Shown in pieces: positions 9,538 to 21,468 of a DNA stretch of 64,000 nucleotides (position 1 is the first letter of the stretch; every line of letters begins with the position of its first letter). A program made the position numbers and the translations under genes. The stretch lies in NCBI RefSeq assembly GCF_037042905.1, contig NW_026974140.1, positions 12,783,001 through 12,847,000 on the forward strand. Direction: 5' to 3'. Under the pieces are notes generated by a model that saw nothing but the letters and a program-made list of their open reading frames with translations, had not been told where the DNA came from and did no database searches. The DNA is from Lytechinus pictus (Eukaryota > Echinodermata > Echinoidea > Temnopleuroida > Toxopneustidae).

Positions 9538-12500
9538 TAATGTTGTAAATCGGATCAAAAATCAGATCGAAAATCGGATCGGCAGTTAAGCTTCTAAAAT
9601 CGAAATCGAATCGAAAATCGAATCGGCGATGTTTAAAAACAAAGGAATACATCAAAATGTTGTTCGCGGTCGCGCGCATCTTCCTGACAAAGTCACAAAG
9701 TCAAAGACGAATGCATTGGAATGGAAGTCGCCAACATGCGCGATCGTTTGGAACATGTTTTAAAGCCAGGGGTTTTGAGGTGTTATTGCTTTAAAATAAA
9801 CCGAGTGATTTTTATTAGAAAGATAAACGAAAGACGCATCTTCCGAGCAAAGGCGCAAAGGAAAATAAAATGAAAATATTTCTCATAGATCACAGGTTAA
9901 TGAACGATCGGCGGGACATCTTTTAGAAGTATTTTTAGGTGCTAGCGATTTAGAATTATTGGAATGATCTCTTACGACGCATCATCTTAAAGTCGCAAGT
10001 GCAATTAAAATGAAGTAGACGACGCAAGCACACACGATGATTTGAAATATGTTATTAAAATGTTTTGGGTAGCTAGCGTTTTCAAATCAATTTGAAGTTC
10101 ACGGCGGGGTCCGCTATCACCACGAGGTTGAAGAGAAGATGTCTATCATCATAAAGGGGGTAAGAGAGTAGCGCAGTGAGCTCCGTCAGTAGCACGATCT
10201 TTAAAAGTTCACGGCGGGGTCCGCTATCACCACGAGGTTGAAAATAAAATGTAAATCATCATAAACGATGTAAGAGAGTAACGCAATGAGCTCCGTCAAT
10301 AGTACGACCTTTCAAAGTTCACGGCGGCATCCGCTATCACCACGAGGTTGAAAATAAAATGTATATCATCATAAACGATGTAAGAGAGTAACGCAATAAG
10401 CTCCGTCAATAGTACAGTCTTTAAAAGTTTCTGGCGGGGTCCGCTATCACCACGAGGTTGAAGAGAAGATTTATATCATTATAAACGATGTAAGAGATTA
10501 GCGCAGTGAGCTCCGTCTGTAATACGACCTTTCAAAGTTCACGGCGGCTTCCGCTATCACCACGAGGTTGAAAATAAAATGAATATCATCATAAACGATG
10601 TAAGAGAGTAACGCAATAAGCTCCGTCAGTAGCACGATCTTTAAAAGTTCACGGCGGGGTCCGCTATCACCACGAGGTTGAAAATAAAATGTAAATCATC
10701 ATAAACGATGTAAGAGAGTAACGCAATGAGCTCCGTCAATAGTACGACCTTTCAAAGTTCACGGCGGCATCCGCTATCACCACGAGGTTGAAAATAAAAT
10801 GTATATCATCATAAACGATGTAAGAGAGTAACGCAATAAGCTCCGTCAGTAGCACGATCTTTAAAAGTTCACGGCGGGGTCCGCTATCACCACGAGGTTG
10901 AAAATAAAATGTAAATCATCATAAACGATGTAAGAGAGTAACGCAATGAGCTCCGTCAATAGTACAGTCTTTAAAAGTTTCTGGCGGGGTCCGCTATCAC
11001 CACGAGGTTGAAGAGAAGATTTATATCATTATAAACGATGTAAGAGAGTAGCGCAGTGAGCTCCGTCGGTAATACGACCTTTCAAAGTTCACGGCGGCTT
11101 CCGCTATCACCACGAGGTTGAAAATAAAATGAATATCATCATAAACGATGTAAGAGAGTAACGCAATAAGCTCCGTCAGTAGCACGATCTTTAAAAGTTC
11201 ACGGCGGGATCCGCTATCACCACGAGGTTGAAAATAAAATGTAAATCATCATAAACGATGTAAGAGAGTAACGCAATGAGCTCCGTCAATAGTACGACCT
11301 TTCAAAGTTCACGGCGGCATCCGCTATCACCACGAGGTTGAAAATAAAATGTATATCATCATAAACGATGTAAGAGAGTAACGCAATAAGCTCCGTCAAT
11401 AGTACAGTCTTTAAAAGTTTCTGGCGGGGTCCGCTATCACCACGAGGTTGAAGAGAAGATTTATATCATTATAAACGATGTAAGAGATTAGCGCAGTGAG
11501 CTCCGTCGGTAATACGACCTTTCAAAGTTCACGGCGGCTTCCGCTATCACCACGAGGTTGAAAATAAAATGAATATCATCATAAACGATGTAAGAGAGTA
11601 ACGCAATAAGCTCCGTCAGTAGCACGATCTTTAAAAGTTCACGGCGGGGTCCGCTATCACCACGAGGTTGAAAATAAAATGTAAATCATCATAAACGATG
11701 TAAGAGAGTAACGCAATGAGCTCCGTCAATAGTACAGTCTTTAAAAGTTTCTGGCGGGGTCCGCTATCACCACGAGGTTGAAGAGAAGATTTATATCATT
11801 ATAAACGATGTAAGAGAGTAGCGCAGTGAGCTCCGTCGGTAATACGACCTTTCAATGTTCACGGCGGCTTCCGCTATCACCACAAGGTTGAAAATAAAAT
11901 GAATATCATCATAAACGATGTAAGAGAGTAACGCAATAAGCTCCGTCAGTAGCACGATCTTTAAAAGTTCACGGCGGGGTCCGCTATCACCACGAGGTTG
12001 AAAATAAAATGTAAATCATCATAAACGATGTAAGAGAGTAACGCAATGAGCTCCGTCAATAGTACGACCTTTCAAAGTTCACGGCGGCATCCGCTATCAC
12101 CACGAGGTTGAAAATAAAATGTATATCATTATAAACGATGTAAGAGAGTAACGCAATAAGCTCCGTCAGTAGCACGATCTTTAAAAGTTCACGGCGGGGT
12201 CCGCTATCACCACGAGGTTGAAAATAAAATGAAAAATCATCATAAACGATGTAAGAGAGTAACGCAATGAGCTCCGTCAATAGTACGACCTTTCAAAGTT
12301 CACGGCGGCATCCGCTATCACCACGAGGTTGAAAATAAAATGAATATCATCATAAACGATGTAAGAGAGTAACGCAATAAGCTCCGTCAATAGTACAGTC
12401 TTTAAAAGTTTCTGGCGGGGTCCGCTATCACCACGAGGTTGAAGAGAAGATTTATATCATTATAAACGATGTAAGAGAGTAGCGCAGTGAGCTCCGTCGG

Positions 12501-13145
12501 TAATACGACCTTTCAAAGTTCACGGCGGCTTCCACTATCACCACGAGGTTGAAAATAAAATAAATATCATCATAAATGATGTAAGAGAGTAACGCAATAA
12601 GCTCCGTCAATAGTACAGTTTTTAAAATTTTCTGGCGGGGTCCGCTATCACCACGAGGTTGAAGAGAAGATTTATATCATTATAAACGATGTAAGAGAGT
12701 AGCGCAGTGAGCTCCGTCGGTAATACGACCTTTCAAAGTTCACGGCGGCTTCCGCTATCACCACGAGGTTGAAAATAAAATGTATATAATCATAAACGAT
12801 GTAAGAGAGTAACGCAGTGAGCTCCATCGGTAATACGACCTTTCAAAGTTCACGGCGGCATCCGCTATCACCATGAGTTGGAAGAGAAGATATCTATCCC
12901 CTTAAACATTGCCATAGATAATACCGCGACTTTCTCCCTGAATAATGCGACCTCTAAATAGCTAGCACCTCAAAAACAATCTTGAAATATGTTCTGAGCG
13001 ATCACGCACTGTAACCAGATCTACGCCGATTTTTTATTTTCGATTTTTTCCTTCAAGGGGCATGATCGAAGATCGGCAAGTGATTGCCGATTGTGGTGAA
13101 ATCGAATGGAATCGGTTGCCGATTGCAAAATCGGTTACAAGCTTA
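9538..13145. mobile_element. foldback (TU-like) DNA transposon carrying a satellite array
   Basis: The 3.6-kb unit is bounded by the 8-bp direct repeat CCGAGGAC (9530-9537 and 13146-13153). Its ends are inverted: TAATGTTGTAAATCGG on the left against TAAGCTTGTAACCGA on the complement of the right. The outer part of each arm is a run of short AAATCGGATCG-like repeats (9546-9630; 13025-13135). Further in, the arms share a diverged sequence containing GCGATCG...GAACATNTTT...TTTTGAGGTG (about 9737-9785 on the left; complement of 12965-13010 on the right). The left arm holds three diverged copies of a unit of about 150 bp (starting near 9676, 9836 and 9978). Long inverted repeats built of short outer repeats and an 8-bp duplication are the hallmarks of sea urchin TU foldback elements. 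No transposase is visible. Confidence 0.75.
10097..12909. repeat. 110-bp tandem satellite, about 25.5 copies, with higher-order structure
   Basis: The array has a fixed 110-bp period (one unit is 111 bp). Every unit carries the conserved core CCGCTATCACCACGAGGTTG. Four unit types can be told apart: a (CGGGGT, GTAAATC), b (CGGCAT, GTATATC), c (TTTCTGGCGGGG, GAAGAGAAGATTTATATC) and d (CGGCTT, GAATATC). From the second unit the order is abcd ab acd abcd acd ab abcd cd, then a partial b. The first and last units are the most diverged, as expected for a tandem array. Open frames crossing it are incidental. The array forms the core of the foldback element. Confidence 0.95.
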
Positions 13146-13489
13146 CCGAGGACCCTCCTTTTTACAATAAGCCCGCTCCAAGGCCCCCGTTTTTTTTCTC
13201 GCCCGCGGCACATACCTACTACTTTTTTGGTCGAGTACCCCCCCCCTCCCGGGCACACGGCTGGCATTTTTTCTCTCCTGCAATAAATTTTAAAAAATAA
13301 GGAATAAATCATCGGTAATGTATATTTCTTGGAATATGCGCAGTATCAAAAGAAAGATTAGAGTCTAACGAAAAGAGTGGGCCATCGTTCAAGATAATTT
13401 CGTTCAAGATAAAATCCAAAATTTTGCTCAACCTATAAAATCCAAACGACGTATCCGTGCCAAACAATTTGAAAACTGTGACACTACAA

Positions 13490-13671
13490 ATATTATAGAT
13501 AGGCAAGTGACAAATAATAACAAGTGCTACAATCCAATCAGAGCACGAACTGAACAATACAGGAACTCGTTCTTCCCATCCACTATCATTGAGTGGAATC
13601 ACCTGAGTACCGCTGTCATCAACTCAACATCGACAAGCTCATTCAAGAAGGCCATTGAAAGAACGTTCTAA
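13490..13671 (+). pseudogene. 3' end of a 5'-truncated non-LTR retrotransposon ORF2
   Basis: A plus-strand frame ends at a TAA (13669-13671) after a tail reading ...YRNSFFPSTIIEWNHL, then STSSFKKAIERTF. The pattern 'RNSFFPRTIxxWNxLP ... SSFKKxL' is the typical end of Jockey/CR1-type ORF2 proteins. The RT core is absent, as usual after 5' truncation. It is unrelated in sequence to the intact element at 3.3-6.3 kb and lies on the opposite strand, so it marks a second family. Confidence 0.6.
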
Positions 13672-14770
13672 TCCTCCGCCCTCTCTCACCCGATGCGTTT
13701 ATGCCCAGGAGAGCCCTGCATCGTACACATCCAGATCCAGAATTTGTCATTTAGACCTAAAAAATAAAAATCTAGACTAGCACTAGGCCCGAACTGGACG
13801 ACGTGATAACACATACAGGACGGCTATAACCCGTTATAGCTACACTATCAATGCATGACATGTATTGTAAACAACCTCCCACTCAGGCCAAACAGCCAAG
13901 ATTCGTGGTAAAAAGTTTTAAAAAGTCAACAAAAGTACAAAAGCCAAAATGTTACATTGTTTTTTCCGAGTCAGTTGTTTCAACTTGTTTATTGTCATTG
14001 CTACTTCGTGAGGCTAGTTATTAAGACGGGAAGAATGCGTACAGTGAGTTTGAGGTACCGGTATGGTACATGGAAGGTACCATGACATGTTTGGGACAGT
14101 GTATGAAAGCTTGAGGCCCGAAAATGGCGTGTACATTAGTGCCAATTTGGAAAATCGTACAAATGACAATAATTGTAGGGGGAAAAATCTAAATTGCGTA
14201 GGTAAGAACGATCAAAATATATTGAAATATCTTCAGGTCAGAAAATAAAAATAAATATTATTTATCTGTATCTTTCATCAACTAGAAAAAAAAATTATGT
14301 TTTTATCCAATCTGCAATCATCTCGTTCATCTGTAAGTTGACACACACGTAATAGCTTACTTCAGTCAGTCGATTTTAAGTTTTAGCGTGCGTCTTCAGA
14401 AAAGTTTGGAGACAATCGCAACTTCTACGTAATTTTACTAGAAGCTTACAGGAAATTGAACTGGTATCAAAACTATAGCCATGCTATCATTATTCATCAA
14501 ATAAATCATTATAAAAACTCAGAAAAAACTCATTCACAACCAGCAACAGCACGATACACTTTGCATTGGTTACGCATCAACCTTTCATAAAAAAGATTGC
14601 AGATACCGATGTTGCGGTAAAATATTGGCCCAATACGATTGTCAGTTAAGGCCTAGTTGTTTTTTTTTTCATGGGAGGGTGTGTTATTGGGGTTCCTTTG
14701 GCTAAAAATGTATCAGACAAAGAATTTGTAATATCATACATGTAAGAATGACCAAAAATAGATTTTGGGG
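13672..14770. other. intergenic DNA, no gene seen
   Basis: After the retrotransposon tail the DNA is AT-rich. A small palindrome (TATAACCCGTTATAGC) lies near 13826-13841, and GGTACCGGTATGG recurs near 14053 as it does near 8797. Nothing coding is supported. Confidence 0.4.
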
Positions 14771-15764
14771 TAGGGGAGAGTGGGGTAAATAAGGCCACCT
14801 TTTTCATAATTTCATTCATATCTTTTTAATGCATCTAGCAGTAAAAACATGATTAGATGTCTTATACTAAGTCTGCAGTAGATCTACATTATCCTATAAT
14901 ATGAGAACTTATCAATCTCACTTGCATATTAATGAGCATTAAACTTTGTTGTCAAAGGGCCTATTTGCCCCATCAATATGGGGCAAATGAGGCCCCTTGA
15001 TTAAAAACTGTTTTATGTTGCTATATTCAAAGTAAAAATAGTTCAGTTTGTATGATACAAACATTGAACATTGACTAGTAACCCATCACTGAATTAATAT
15101 TTTATTTTTTTCCCCAAGGCCCCCATTTAAGGATTTATTCATTAATCCTATCCAATAGTGATTGTCGGATCATTGCGTTTTCCACTGTCACAGTTATATT
15201 ATTATGTTTCTACATATTCTATTGGAAATTGAAACTTTTAGTTTCAGTGTACAAAGGCAAGTTTGGAGATGTCTGCACTGCATTTTATTGTTTTAACAGA
15301 TGTAAGTTTTATTGTGACCATACACTGTTAATCATGTTTTCATCCGGGGGGCCTCATTTGCCCCATCTGGCATGTTACGTTCATAGGCTTCCAGTAAAAA
15401 AAAGAGGGAAAGTGATGAATTTTATTACAGTGCTGGCATGTACAATAATGCCTTTCAAAAGTAAAGTAAGATAAAAGTTAGTACACATTATGGTAAGCAC
15501 AGTACTCGCCTGGCTAAAGTGGCGATGTTCCAAAATTTTGATTTTGAGGTGCTGCTAGGTTTGTCCTCCTCCAGGCCATATGCATTGGGGTATGAGATAT
15601 TGTCTATGCTCATGATATGTGTTGAGGAACTTTCTGAAATACCACACAAACAGTTATCCCTTTGACACTAGAATATTTGAGCAGTAAGGTAAAAACTAAA
15701 TGGGGGCCTCATTTACCCTATGGCCTCATTTACCCTATGGCCTCAATTACCCCACTCTCCCCTA
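14771..15764. mobile_element. about 1-kb inverted-repeat transposon with TA target site (GGGGAGAGTGGGG ends)
   Basis: The left end reads TA then GGGGAGAGTGGGGTAAAT; the right end reads ATTACCCCACTCTCCCC then TA. A GGCCTCATTTACCCTAT motif is repeated just inside the right end, and TGAGGCCCC / GGGGCCTCATTTGCCCCAT recur internally. No transposase frame is visible, so it is probably a non-autonomous TA-target (Tc1/mariner-like) element. A partial copy in opposite orientation lies in a PDS5 intron at 41337-41910. Confidence 0.7.
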
Positions 15765-16031
15765 TATTTTCAGTGTACATAGGAGAGAGTTGTCCTTCTG
15801 TGACATAAATATTTGTCGCATTGCCAATGGGAGGATCCCCATAGCCATAGCATTAGAGTTTACATTCCATTGCTCGTAACTTAATGATTGTTTGTCCTAT
15901 TCTCAAAACTTTGATCCCATTCTTTAATTTTCATGGTTTCATACAAGCTAACTTGATCCAAGTGTTTCATTCTAAAAATGAAGTTGATCCATCTCATTCG
16001 TTTAAGTAGATTTGACATGTTAACATATTTT

Positions 16032-16337
16032 TATGCCCCCGCAGACGAAGTCCGTAGGGGGCATTAAGCGTTGCCCCTGTCCGTCTGTCTTTCCATCCGT
16101 TCCCCCACTTGGTTTCCACGCAATAACTCAAAAAATATTTAATGGATTAAAAAAAAATTTGGTGTGTATGTAGATGACACCAAAATACAGGCTAAGTTCG
16201 AATTGGAGTCCGCAGGTCAAAGGTCACAGCTCATTAAATATGCAAGTTGGTTCGAAGGTTAAAATTATATTGGTTTCTGCACGATATTAAGTTTGATCAT
16301 ATTGAATGAATTTCTGATCGCATTAAGCGGGGGCATA
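16032..16337. mobile_element. MITE with TGCCCCCGC terminal inverted repeats and TA target
   Basis: TA-TGCCCCCGCAGACGAAG begins the element and GCGGGGGCA-TA ends it, giving about 302 bp between TA dinucleotides. The internal sequence has no coding frame. It sits about 60 bp upstream of the acceptor of the POLR2L coding exon, inside that gene's 5' intron if the gene model is right. Confidence 0.7.
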
Positions 16338-16361
16338 CGTCAGATTTCTAGTGTAGTATAA

Positions 16362-17051
<690 letters not shown>

Positions 17052-17376
17052 TATTCATCTCTTCTTATCATACTGACATTTATGTAAATAGTAAACAGTG
17101 ATGGCCAGCGTGGCGATGGAAGTCTCCTTGTGCCAAGATGGAACAACATTTTAGGAAATGCTAGTTTGAGATCCAGACTTTATCAAAGGAGTTAACGGAG
17201 GATATCCAACTGTGGCTTTACACTAGGCCTAATTTATACAATCAAGAACGTTGTCAAGATTTAATCTTAGGTCCAATGTAGCCTGCTCTTTTTTGTCATG
17301 TATGGAGTCATCACATGGCTGTAATGAAGAGCCAAATAAGTAAATTAACCATGTGCTACAATGTTTTTATTCAATG

Positions 17377-17382
17377 AATAAA
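17377..17382 (+). terminator. polyadenylation signal of POLR2L
   Basis: This is a canonical AATAAA on the sense strand, 326 bp after the POLR2L stop codon and preceded by TTTTTATTC. It is followed within 60 bp by GT/T-rich sequence (TTTGTAATTGTGT). It is the first perfect hexamer downstream of the stop. Confidence 0.65.
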
Positions 17383-17516
17383 CCAACTGTATTATTGCAA
17401 ATTCATTTGTAATTGTGTAATTTACTGATGTTTTTCTTTCCTCTAATACGTAAAAGTGGTCACCAGAGATGAATTGTGGAATTACAGGTTTCTCAAGTGG
17501 TTTATGCACAATGCAA

Positions 17517-18118
17517 ACAAAAAAATGTTAAATTTTTGGAGCAGTATAATTTGTGAGCTTAAACTCGGTAGTACTCAAAACAATCTGAACAATTATGTGA
17601 TGAATCTTTCCATCAATTTTCAATGACCTTTGTAAAGTGTTGATACATGTTTCCACTCATTCCAATGTAAATCAGTTCTTATTGACGCTTACATGTATGT
17701 ACTATCATATGGTGACAGTGCTTAATTACTTATGTCACCTTCTTTCTTGTAAAGGCAGAGTAATTAATATTAGTTGACTTTAGAAGTTTAGATATATTGT
17801 TTCATACATGTACGGTTTGTCATTGCACAGAACAGTTGCCCCTTGCCTTGTGTATGCATATAAGAGTATTTTTCACCAGATTGCTGTCACAAAAGTTGCA
17901 TAAGAAATTATTTAAAATGTTTTTCATCCTTACACAAAAAAATGTTAAATTTTTGGAGCAGTATAATTTGTGAGCTTAAACTCGGTAGTACTCAAAACAA
18001 TCTGAACAATTATGTGATGAATCTTTCCATCAATTTTCAATGACCTTTGTAAAGTGTTGATACATGTTTCCACTCATTCCAATGTAAATCAGTTCTTATT
18101 GACGCTTACATGTATGTA
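17517..18118. repeat. direct repeat block X-Y-X' downstream of POLR2L
   Basis: Segment X (17517-17701, 185 bp) recurs at 17934-18118 with no difference that I could see. Between them lies segment Y (17701-17935), which recurs at 19307-19541. The order is X-Y-X'-Z-Y', where Z is 18119-19306. No coding sequence is involved. Near identity means a recent event or an assembly join of two haplotypes. Confidence 0.9.
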
Positions 18119-19306
18119 TCATTCATGTAATGATTTGTATGAGCTACAGGCAGCCATATACACTGTAGGAAATATATATAGGCCTACTGTATACATCATG
18201 TATCATATTAAGAGCCTGTAACTGAAAGCAATCATTTATTTCCATGAATTTCCATGAGAAAGAGAATGGAGCTTTCATGGTTTTCATGTTATAAATGCTA
18301 TTTTGTATCTGAAAATTGATTTAGGCAGTCCTACATGTACTTAAGTGAGATTGGATTTATTCACTGGTTCATTGGTATTTTCAAGTCAAGTGATTGTAAT
18401 TTTCATTAAGTTTCCTTGATTGTCTAGCTGATTTGATTTTGTTCCAGCCCTATCACAAATGTTGCTTCAATATGCCACAGGATTTATTGTGTTTAATGTC
18501 AAATTTTGACTGTATGTGTTCATTTTATATTTATTGTCTCATTTAACTGTGTGACAAAAGTACATGTAGATCCCCTGAAATTGAGTCAAGAGCTTTTACA
18601 AATGTGTTAATTTTAAAGTTCTGTAAATTACATTTCCAAACTGTGTAGTCTCATCAGATTTCAGTCCCGAGATAAAATGAATGTGAAACGAAGTTGAACA
18701 AAAATGCATTTCTTTTATTACATTATTTATCAATTACATGTTAATTAATATATACGTGATAAATCTACCAAAGCTGAACCTCTTGTGAAGACCGCAGAAA
18801 TTGGTTTGAAGTTGGCAAAATTCAAGAAGGGGTAAATTGCATGTTATGTACAACCTTGTCTAAAAATCGCTTCTACTTAACTAATGAATTATGGAAGGTG
18901 GACTTTGTTTTATACAGATTCATGGTTGGTTCAAGATTCAATATAAGGCAAAATATTCAACCATTTTGTATTTCCAACACCTATTTTCTCAATACTTACT
19001 TCACTTCATAAACTGAGCAAATCGTGATCTTTGGAGAGCATTACAGACTGTCATAAGAACCAGAAATTTCATGAAGGTCTCACACACATGGGGTCGGACA
19101 TACATATTTTATGGAATTGCCCTATTGAAGCCTATTGTACACTGCATTCTGGCGAAAGAAAGCATTTATTAAAAACTTGAATCCAAGTTTTTAAGAGCTT
19201 ATAATTATGAATGTATTTTACTTCTAGCTAATATTTATTACTACTAGTAGAACTTTCTATTTATCAAGGTTGGTTATCATTATTTATGATTAGTTGCAAT
19301 ACAGCG
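18119..19306. other. segment Z between the repeat copies, no gene seen
   Basis: This AT-rich 1.2-kb stretch is present in the second copy of the duplication and absent from the first. It lacks obvious inverted ends or an open frame. It may be deleted single-copy DNA (in copy 1) rather than an insertion (in copy 2). Confidence 0.4.
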
Positions 19307-19541
19307 ACTATCATATGGTGACAGTGCTTAATTACTTATGTCACCTTCTTTCTTGTAAAGGCAGAGTAATTAATATTAGTTGACTTTAGAAGTTTAGATA
19401 TATTGTTTCATACATGTACGGTTTGTCATTGCACAGAACAGTTGCCCCTTGCCTTGTGTATGCATATAAGAGTATTTTTCACCAGATTGCTGTCACAAAA
19501 GTTGCATAAGAAATTATTTAAAATGTTTTTCATCCTTACAC
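19307..19541. repeat. second copy (Y') of repeat segment Y
   Basis: It matches 17701-17935 over 235 bp, from ACTATCATATGG through CATCCTTACAC, without a difference I could detect by eye. Confidence 0.9.
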
Positions 19542-19610
19542 ATTAATACCATTAGATGGGTGAAATTCAGTTCATAAAGATCTTTTGCGTAAAAAAAGTT
19601 AGTATCCAAA

Positions 19611-20170
19611 TTAAAGGAAACCAAAATACAAGGAGAGAATCCATCTTATCAGAAAGAATAAAATGAGAGGAGCAATCTAAAAGTTGTTTCATCAAAATTG
19701 GTTATAGAATAAGCGAGTTATGGAAGTTTGAAAAACTTTGTTATACTTCCTATGGGGATCCTAAATTGGCAAGCATGCTTCAAAATGGCAGATTTTGTGG
19801 ACAACTCTCCATTTGTTTTGTACACAAATTTTCCCTTGCACATTTTCTCACCTGACCTTGACATATGTGGTGTGTATTATACTTTCCCATGATATATGTT
19901 ATGCTCAACAGGAGGCAAGATGCAATTTGAAAGATAATGGGAGAAATATGAAAATTTGTGTATGAAACAAATGGAGAGTTGTCCACAAAATCTCAGATTC
20001 TGAAGCATGGTGGCCAATTTGAGGATCCCTGTAGAAAGTACAAGACTTTTTAAATGTCCATAACTTACTTATTTCATTAACAATTTGATTTGATTAACAA
20101 TTTGTTTTAAAATGTTCCTCTCATTTCATTCTTTCCAATAAAGATTGCTTCTCTTGGGTTTTGGTTTCCT
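19611..20170. mobile_element. 556-bp MITE, TTAA target, AGGAAACC ends
   Basis: TTAA-AGGAAACCAAAATACA starts the element and TTTTGGTTTCCT ends it at 20170. The complementarity extends inward (GGACAACTCTCCATTTGTTT at 19799 against its complement near 19966-19985). It contains the motif AAGCGAGTTATGGAAGTTTG near the left end and TCCATAACTTACTTATT near the right. It is non-coding; the open frame across its middle is incidental. Confidence 0.75.
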
Positions 20171-20378
20171 GTATAACACAATGAATGGCCATGCCGGGAA
20201 TAAATCCCTGTGGCATGTCTTGTTGATATTTCTTTTTGAGAAGATGGAATTAAAATGTATGTAATTTCTATACCTGATGTGCAATTTTTGTGATTTTGAT
20301 TGGTAATGTCTGTTCATGTTTTTTTTTCATTGGTTTAACTGGCTCTCATGAGTGCAAAATCAAGCAAGTTATATTGAA

Positions 20379-21468
20379 AGGTCAAGTCCACCCCAGAATA
20401 ATATTGATTTGAATAATTAGAGAAAAATCAGCCAAGCATAGCACTGAAAATTTCATTCAAATCGGACATAAAATAAGAAAGTTATGACATGTGAAAGTTT
20501 AGCTTATTTTTAATAAAACAGGTGCATAATTCAGTGACATGCAAATGAGATAGTATACAAATAGCGAATAGGCATGAGTGCGATGGTGCAAGATTTCGCA
20601 TGAGGTGAAAGAAAGATGCTCTATTCAATGAGGCGTTAGCCGAGTTGAATAGAGTGTTTCTTTCTTTCACCGAATGCGAAATCTCGCACCATTGCACGAA
20701 TAAGAATATTCGCTATTTGTGTTGTACAACGCCTCGGAAGTTAGCGAAAATGTGTAAAAACAAAGAGTTTTTCCTGCAGTAATCTATGAAAAGGGAGCAA
20801 AAATATGGAAAGCGAAAAGCAAAATCCCACAAGCGAACACCTCGGGCAGCATTGCGCATTTAGCCAGGCCAGCAGGCTATACGCGTATTGCACCTGCATT
20901 TTTACTGAGCGCAATGAATTGAATCGTATTGTGACGTCACCTCCTAAGCCGTGCAACGGTACATTTTGGATGGTACGTCTTTTGTGCAACGGTACGAATG
21001 TTTGACATTCAGCCTCCCATTTGCTCGCGTACAACAAGCTAAGTAGGCGTTGTACAATCAATGATGTCTCTCACTATTTCTTTCGTTTTTTATTGTTTGA
21101 ATTATATAATATATCATCTTTTGCAGATTGGACAATAAGGACCAACTTGACTGAACTGTAAAATGCTAAACAATGGTAATTCCACATGATCAGGGAGAAA
21201 CAAGAACTTATGTTTCACAGGACAATGAGGAAAAAATTTGAATATTTCATATAACAAAATACAAAAGAAATAGCGAGTGATGTCATCAGTTCTCTTAATT
21301 TGCGTACCAACCAGGATGTGCATATAAATGTTTTGTGAAAAAAAAGCGAAACTTGAAAATGTCATAACTTTCTTATATTACATCCGATTTTGATGAAGTT
21401 TGAAGTGTTATGCTTGTGGATCTTTCTCTTTTTATTCAAATCACTTTTTGTTGGGGTGGACTTGTCCT
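20379..21468. mobile_element. MITE with AGGTCAAGTCCACCCC ends, carrying nested insertions
   Basis: The left end AGGTCAAGTCCACCCC and right end GGGGTGGACTTGTCCT are inverted. Subterminal AAGAAAGTTATGACAT (20477) and ATGTCATAACTTTCTTAT (21359) are also inverted. The middle is interrupted by a hairpin (20559-20718) and a segment with TTGTACAACGCCT inverted ends (about 20722-21057). A truncated copy of the same family lies at 32806-33130. Confidence 0.75.
20559..20718. repeat. 160-bp perfect-looking hairpin nested in a MITE
   Basis: Arms of about 70 bp (from AAATAGCGAATA through GAAAGAAAG...CTCTATTCAA) are complementary to each other, with a loop around GAGGCGTTAGCCGAG. Few mismatches are visible, so the inversion is recent or maintained. 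It abuts the TTGTACAACGCCT element. Confidence 0.75.

Noticed and set aside
12056..12280. Open frame with a repeated peptide
   Set aside because: It lies wholly in the 110-bp satellite; the repetition comes from the DNA repeat and most units have stops in this frame.
10097..12909. CRISPR-like array
   Set aside because: The repeats are tandem 110-bp units with no unique spacers, in a eukaryotic genome.
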